From contig JBGMQN010000071.1 in NCBI GenBank assembly GCA_048054495.1, positions 1-64,000 on the forward strand: a stretch of DNA of 64,000 nt. Direction: 5' to 3'. Below, one piece after another: positions 61,163-64,000 of this stretch. The DNA comes from JADFRG01 sp048054495 (GTDB lineage: Bacteria > Chloroflexota > Anaerolineae > Anaerolineales > E44-bin32). Position numbers and translations under genes: made by a program. The notes beneath the pieces were generated by a model. The model searched no databases. It was given only the letters and a program-made list of their open reading frames with translations, and was not told the DNA's origin. Numbering within the stretch: the stretch's first letter is position 1; each line of letters begins with the position of its first letter.

Positions 61163-62296
61163 CTAGAGCGGTCTCAGGACCCGGTCTTCCTTCAAGCGTT
61201 TGAACCAGAGTGACGAACCACGCGGCATCGATTCCATGGCAGCCTCCTGCCAGGCACGGACGCCCAGGCCCTGTACGGTTTGAGGCCGGTAGCCAACTCC
61301 TCGCCAGGCGGCGGCGTGCTGCGCCAGGTACGGCGGGAGGAACAGCAACGAGGCCTCACTCTGCAGTTCATTGGATGCCGATTCCACCTGGTTCATCAGC
61401 GCTGGAATGGCTTCATCCAACGGAAGGTTGGGCGCGAAGTACAGCTCATCGATACGAGTTACCAGATTCTCGACCTGCCAGCCCGCAATGCCGGCGGTGT
61501 GACTGTCGCGCTCAATCATGAGAAAGGCCTTCTCACCGAAAGCCGCCATGACATCTTCGCGGTTCATCTTCTTCTTGCCATGGGTAACTTGAGTGATGAA
61601 CCGCGCGATATCGTCGGCATCCTGCGGGCGGCCACGCCGCACCACGAGCTGCCCAGGTTGCGCCTCGGGCGGTTGCTCCAGAAGGGGTTCCTTGGGCTTC
61701 GGTAGCTCCGCCCAGGCGGCCTGAACCTGTTCCCAGGTGTTTTCGAAGGAACCCTCATTGCGGATCACGACCGAAGCTGCGCGCTCCTTGCTCGTTTGCG
61801 GCGATTGGGCCGAAATGCGCTGCTTGGAGGCGGCTTCAGAAAGCTTGCGCTTGTGCATCAGGCGCGATACCTGAAGCTTTTCCGCTGCGGATACTACCCA
61901 TACGCTGTCACAACCCGCCGCCAGATCGGTCTCCAGCAATTTGATCGCTTCGATCACCACCACACTGTGTTTCGCGCGTCGGATCAGCAGATCGATGGCG
62001 TGCGTTACCAGCGGATGAACGATGTTTTCGAGTTTTTCGAGCGCCCCTGGATCCGAGAACACGATCTTCGCCAGTCGGGCGCGGTCGATCTGGCCCTCAT
62101 CATCCACGATCCACTCGCCAAATGCCTTCAGAACCAACGGAAAGCCGGGCGCACCCTTGGCCATCGCGCGATGCGCTAGAGCATCGGCATCAATGCCGTA
62201 GGCCCCAAGATGCTCCAGCATCTTGCGCACCACACTCTTACCCGTGGCAATATTGCCCGTGAGACCAATTACGTACTTGCCGGGCCAGCGACTCAA
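61163..62296 (-). CDS. coaE: Dephospho-CoA kinase fused to GNAT-like domain
   Basis: A 377-residue fusion. Residues 1-200 are CoaE, the last step of CoA synthesis: Walker A GLTGNIATGKSVV (~11), YGIDADALAHRAM (~33), FGEWIVDDEGQIDRARLAKIVF (~58) and IEAIKLLETDL (~114). After a Pro-rich linker, residues 215-377 resemble a GNAT acyltransferase (VVRRGRPQDADDIARFI at the start, then FLMIERDSHTAGIAGWQVEN) without a clear acetyl-CoA loop. A CoA-making enzyme joined to a CoA-binding fold is notable. TTG start with GGAG seven bases before; a TTGACA-N17-TACAAT promoter lies upstream. Confidence 0.88.
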   Translation of the reverse strand: MSRWPGKYVIGLTGNIATGKSVVRKMLEHLGAYGIDADALAHRAMAKGAPGFPLVLKAFGEWIVDDEGQIDRARLAKIVFSDPGALEKLENIVHPLVTHAIDLLIRRAKHSVVVIEAIKLLETDLAAGCDSVWVVSAAEKLQVSRLMHKRKLSEAASKQRISAQSPQTSKERAASVVIRNEGSFENTWEQVQAAWAELPKPKEPLLEQPPEAQPGQLVVRRGRPQDADDIARFITQVTHGKKKMNREDVMAAFGEKAFLMIERDSHTAGIAGWQVENLVTRIDELYFAPNLPLDEAIPALMNQVESASNELQSEASLLFLPPYLAQHAAAWRGVGYRPQTVQGLGVRAWQEAAMESMPRGSSLWFKRLKEDRVLRPL

Positions 62297-62322
62297 ATCA
62301 TCACTCCATAAAGGGCAGGTGG

Positions 62323-62351
62323 ATTGTAGCTTTCAGAATTGGGGTTGTCAA
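62323..62351 (-). promoter_or_regulatory. Sigma-70 promoter of coaE
   Basis: On the minus strand TTGACA (62346-62351), a 17-base spacer and TACAAT (62323-62328), giving a leader of about 20 bases with a GGAG ribosome-binding site. Confidence 0.75.
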
Positions 62352-62359
62352 AGATCGGC

Positions 62360-64000
62360 TCAGCGGCCGAGTTGAGCGAAGTAAATCTGATCCCCGGCTG
62401 CCACAAATAGATCATTGGGAGGCGCCGCGGTGATGGCAGTTACCTCGGCTTCGAAGGTCGTGGGGTATTGCGCCTGATATACGAGCCGCATACTGTAGTG
62501 GAAGACCGTACCTTCCATCCCGTCCAGGAAGAACAGCGAAGGTTCTGGAGGCGGGGAGTATACGGAGCTTATGGGTTCGGCGCCCAAGATCGTGGCCTGT
62601 GGACCGAATCCGGCTCGTTCGTCCTGAAACTGTGGCTTCGATTCGCATTCGACTCGAATGCGAACGTTGCCTTCTACCGTGCTCTCTACTTCCCTGCGAC
62701 ATCGATCAATTCCGCCATCCGCGTATAGGATGATAAGCTCGTCTTGGGCAAGTGCCAAGTCAATCGCCGTTCCTAGTTCTCGAACTTCTTCGACGAAGTA
62801 AAGGGCGGGGGAACCACTAAAAAGGCCGTCGGCTGCGTCGTAGATCCAGACCGCGTTCCTAACTGGATCCAGGACGTAAAGGTCGTCACCGAATACTTCT
62901 ATGGCTTGAATCCTTCCCCATCCTACATCGGGTGCAGCTAGCTGGCCGGTGAGCGGATCGGCTCCGGGAGCACAGTACAGAAGGGAGGCGTTTGCATCGA
63001 TTGCTACCACTCCTTCCGTGCCCAGGGCGCCGGGCTCGCGCTGGATCACCATGCCAACCGGCTGGCCAAAGTCAGGAATACTGTCAGCGCCGGCCAGGCA
63101 CTGAAACTGGTTATCGATCTCATATCCACGCCCTGTGGCCCAGGCGTGCCAGATGGTCATCGTCCCTCGGTCATAGGCGTAGAGGTCGGTTGCCGTAGCC
63201 GCAACGGAGACCAGCTCGGCCTTCGGTCCGAAGCCCCCACTCACCGCAGGCACAAAGTTTAATCGGACAACCCGATCCAGCCCGTCCATTGCCGCTTGTA
63301 CCTCGCTGCGAAGGGAGATCGATCCGTCCGTGGTCTGATAGCTCTCAGCCAGGTCGAGCCACTGAGAGGCCGTAACCCAATCTGGCCGCGATTCCTCACC
63401 GGGCGGCTTGAGTTGGGCGGCGATTACGGATGATTGCGCCTGAGCCAGGTAACTATCAAATTGCTCTACACGGCCCTGCTTGAAGTAAATTAGGCTGGAA
63501 ATGCCGACTACGAGGATCGGCACTGCCGCGGCCGTGAAGGCCAGCAAGTTGGGCGAAAATTCATCAAACTTCTGGGGGTCTAGCGTCCCGGGAATCAAGC
63601 GGACGATAACCTCAATCATGAGGCGCGAGGCTCGCCTTGTGATGATCCTCAGTCGGAAGGCCAGCTGGCGGGCCCAGATCCTGGGTGTGTCGTTCTCGAA
63701 GTCAGCGGGATCGTCCTTTGGGGTTTTAGTATCCTGTACCTTGGACCGTGGACCCGATCCAACAACCCCGATTGCGGGAGGCTGGTCAGGTGAATGCCCA
63801 CCCGCTGGTTCATGCTCAACCGCTTGGGAACCAGGAGTGCTTACACTCGCAGGCCTGGCTTGGACAGCGGGAGAGGGGTGGCTGGGATACGAAGGCCCTG
63901 CCGGCTGCTTTTGAACCTGGGCCGCCGCCGAAACCGTCGCGCCTGGCCGGGATTCTCCTGCAGCGGATCGCGCCGAGGGTTTCCCCGGGACCTGGATCAC
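62360..64000 (-). CDS. Membrane protein with C-terminal repeat ectodomain, partial
   Basis: At least 546 residues; the frame is open to the window edge, where a GTG happens to sit, so the true start may be outside. The visible N-terminal ~110 residues are Pro/Ser/Ala-rich and disordered. One membrane helix lies at about 152-173. The rest is a beta-rich ectodomain with recurring LYAYD, VAIDANASLLYC, LYVLDPVRNAVWIYD and IILYADGGID strands, suggesting a beta-propeller of low conservation. In Chloroflexi this layout often follows a cytoplasmic PP2C phosphatase or kinase domain, which would lie beyond the edge; that is inference. Confidence 0.6.
   Translation of the reverse strand: MIQVPGKPSARSAAGESRPGATVSAAAQVQKQPAGPSYPSHPSPAVQARPASVSTPGSQAVEHEPAGGHSPDQPPAIGVVGSGPRSKVQDTKTPKDDPADFENDTPRIWARQLAFRLRIITRRASRLMIEVIVRLIPGTLDPQKFDEFSPNLLAFTAAAVPILVVGISSLIYFKQGRVEQFDSYLAQAQSSVIAAQLKPPGEESRPDWVTASQWLDLAESYQTTDGSISLRSEVQAAMDGLDRVVRLNFVPAVSGGFGPKAELVSVAATATDLYAYDRGTMTIWHAWATGRGYEIDNQFQCLAGADSIPDFGQPVGMVIQREPGALGTEGVVAIDANASLLYCAPGADPLTGQLAAPDVGWGRIQAIEVFGDDLYVLDPVRNAVWIYDAADGLFSGSPALYFVEEVRELGTAIDLALAQDELIILYADGGIDRCRREVESTVEGNVRIRVECESKPQFQDERAGFGPQATILGAEPISSVYSPPPEPSLFFLDGMEGTVFHYSMRLVYQAQYPTTFEAEVTAITAAPPNDLFVAAGDQIYFAQLGR

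Noticed and set aside
1..64000. tRNA, rRNA and CRISPR arrays
   Set aside because: A reading of both strands showed no T-loop/anticodon pattern, no rRNA core sequences and no regularly spaced repeat-spacer series; the only tandem repeats are the short ones listed.

Overview
This 64 kb window most likely comes from a member of the Chloroflexota (Anaerolineae-like). No rRNA or marker phylogeny is available, so the assignment is an inference. It rests on the overall gene style: a DUF6754/MutL-like membrane cluster, a PI3/4-kinase-like/DUF3090/histidine phosphatase trio, an Ssl2-like helicase-associated protein and many lineage-typical fusions. Many transcription units also carry an extended -10 box only 7-9 nt before the start codon, which suggests leaderless mRNAs. 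I see no tRNA, rRNA or CRISPR array.

Layout. (1) 1-8.5 kb is an accessory region that looks more AT-rich on its left side. It holds a DUF1254-type gene between two direct repeats, a PadR regulator with its membrane partner, and a 4 kb segment bracketed by ~230-250 bp inverted repeats. That segment carries an nhaC antiporter remnant with a nonsense codon and an intact P-type cation ATPase. (2) 8.6-19.7 kb is a co-directional central-metabolism block: a membrane Fe-S oxidoreductase, all four subunits of a 2-oxoacid dehydrogenase (E1 alpha, E1 beta, E2, E3), citrate synthase, a trypsin-like protease with a small paralogue of its N-terminal domain, and a UbiA prenyltransferase with an extra N-terminal domain. 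Together these would oxidise 2-oxoacids to acyl-CoA, feed the TCA cycle and make quinone. (3) 19.8-28.6 kb is a mixed region: methyltransferases, DUF218, 2'-5' RNA ligase-like, sulfite-oxidase-like molybdoenzyme, C39-like peptidase with TPR repeats, ferritin, and a two-component system.

(4) 28.8-36.6 kb is the most intriguing block. Eight tightly packed genes encode four or five multi-membrane proteins, a zinc-ribbon protein with repeated Trp-Leu motifs, an actin-fold MutL-like ATPase, a protein with a hammerhead-like segment, and a Thr/Pro-rich protein with an LPxxG-like tail. No glutamate mutase is present, so the usual 'MutL' label is probably misleading. Convergent to it is a pair made of a strikingly Rab-like GTPase and a possible longin/roadblock-type partner. 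(5) 37.9-44.8 kb holds sugar and glycerate metabolism genes, uvrC, a single-domain response regulator and OsmC.

(6) 44.8-57.2 kb is a long minus-strand run. It contains a helicase-associated protein, lipid kinase, MFS transporter fused to a degenerate nucleotide-cyclase domain, HAD hydrolase, two tandem double-GNAT proteins, homoserine dehydrogenase, the conserved kinase-like/DUF3090/phosphatase trio and RarA. Upstream of the GNAT pair sits a 25-codon mini-gene with its own consensus promoter, Shine-Dalgarno and terminator. (7) 57.2-64 kb holds Maf, a class B penicillin-binding protein, RsgA, CoaE fused to an acetyltransferase-like domain, and a membrane protein running off the right edge.
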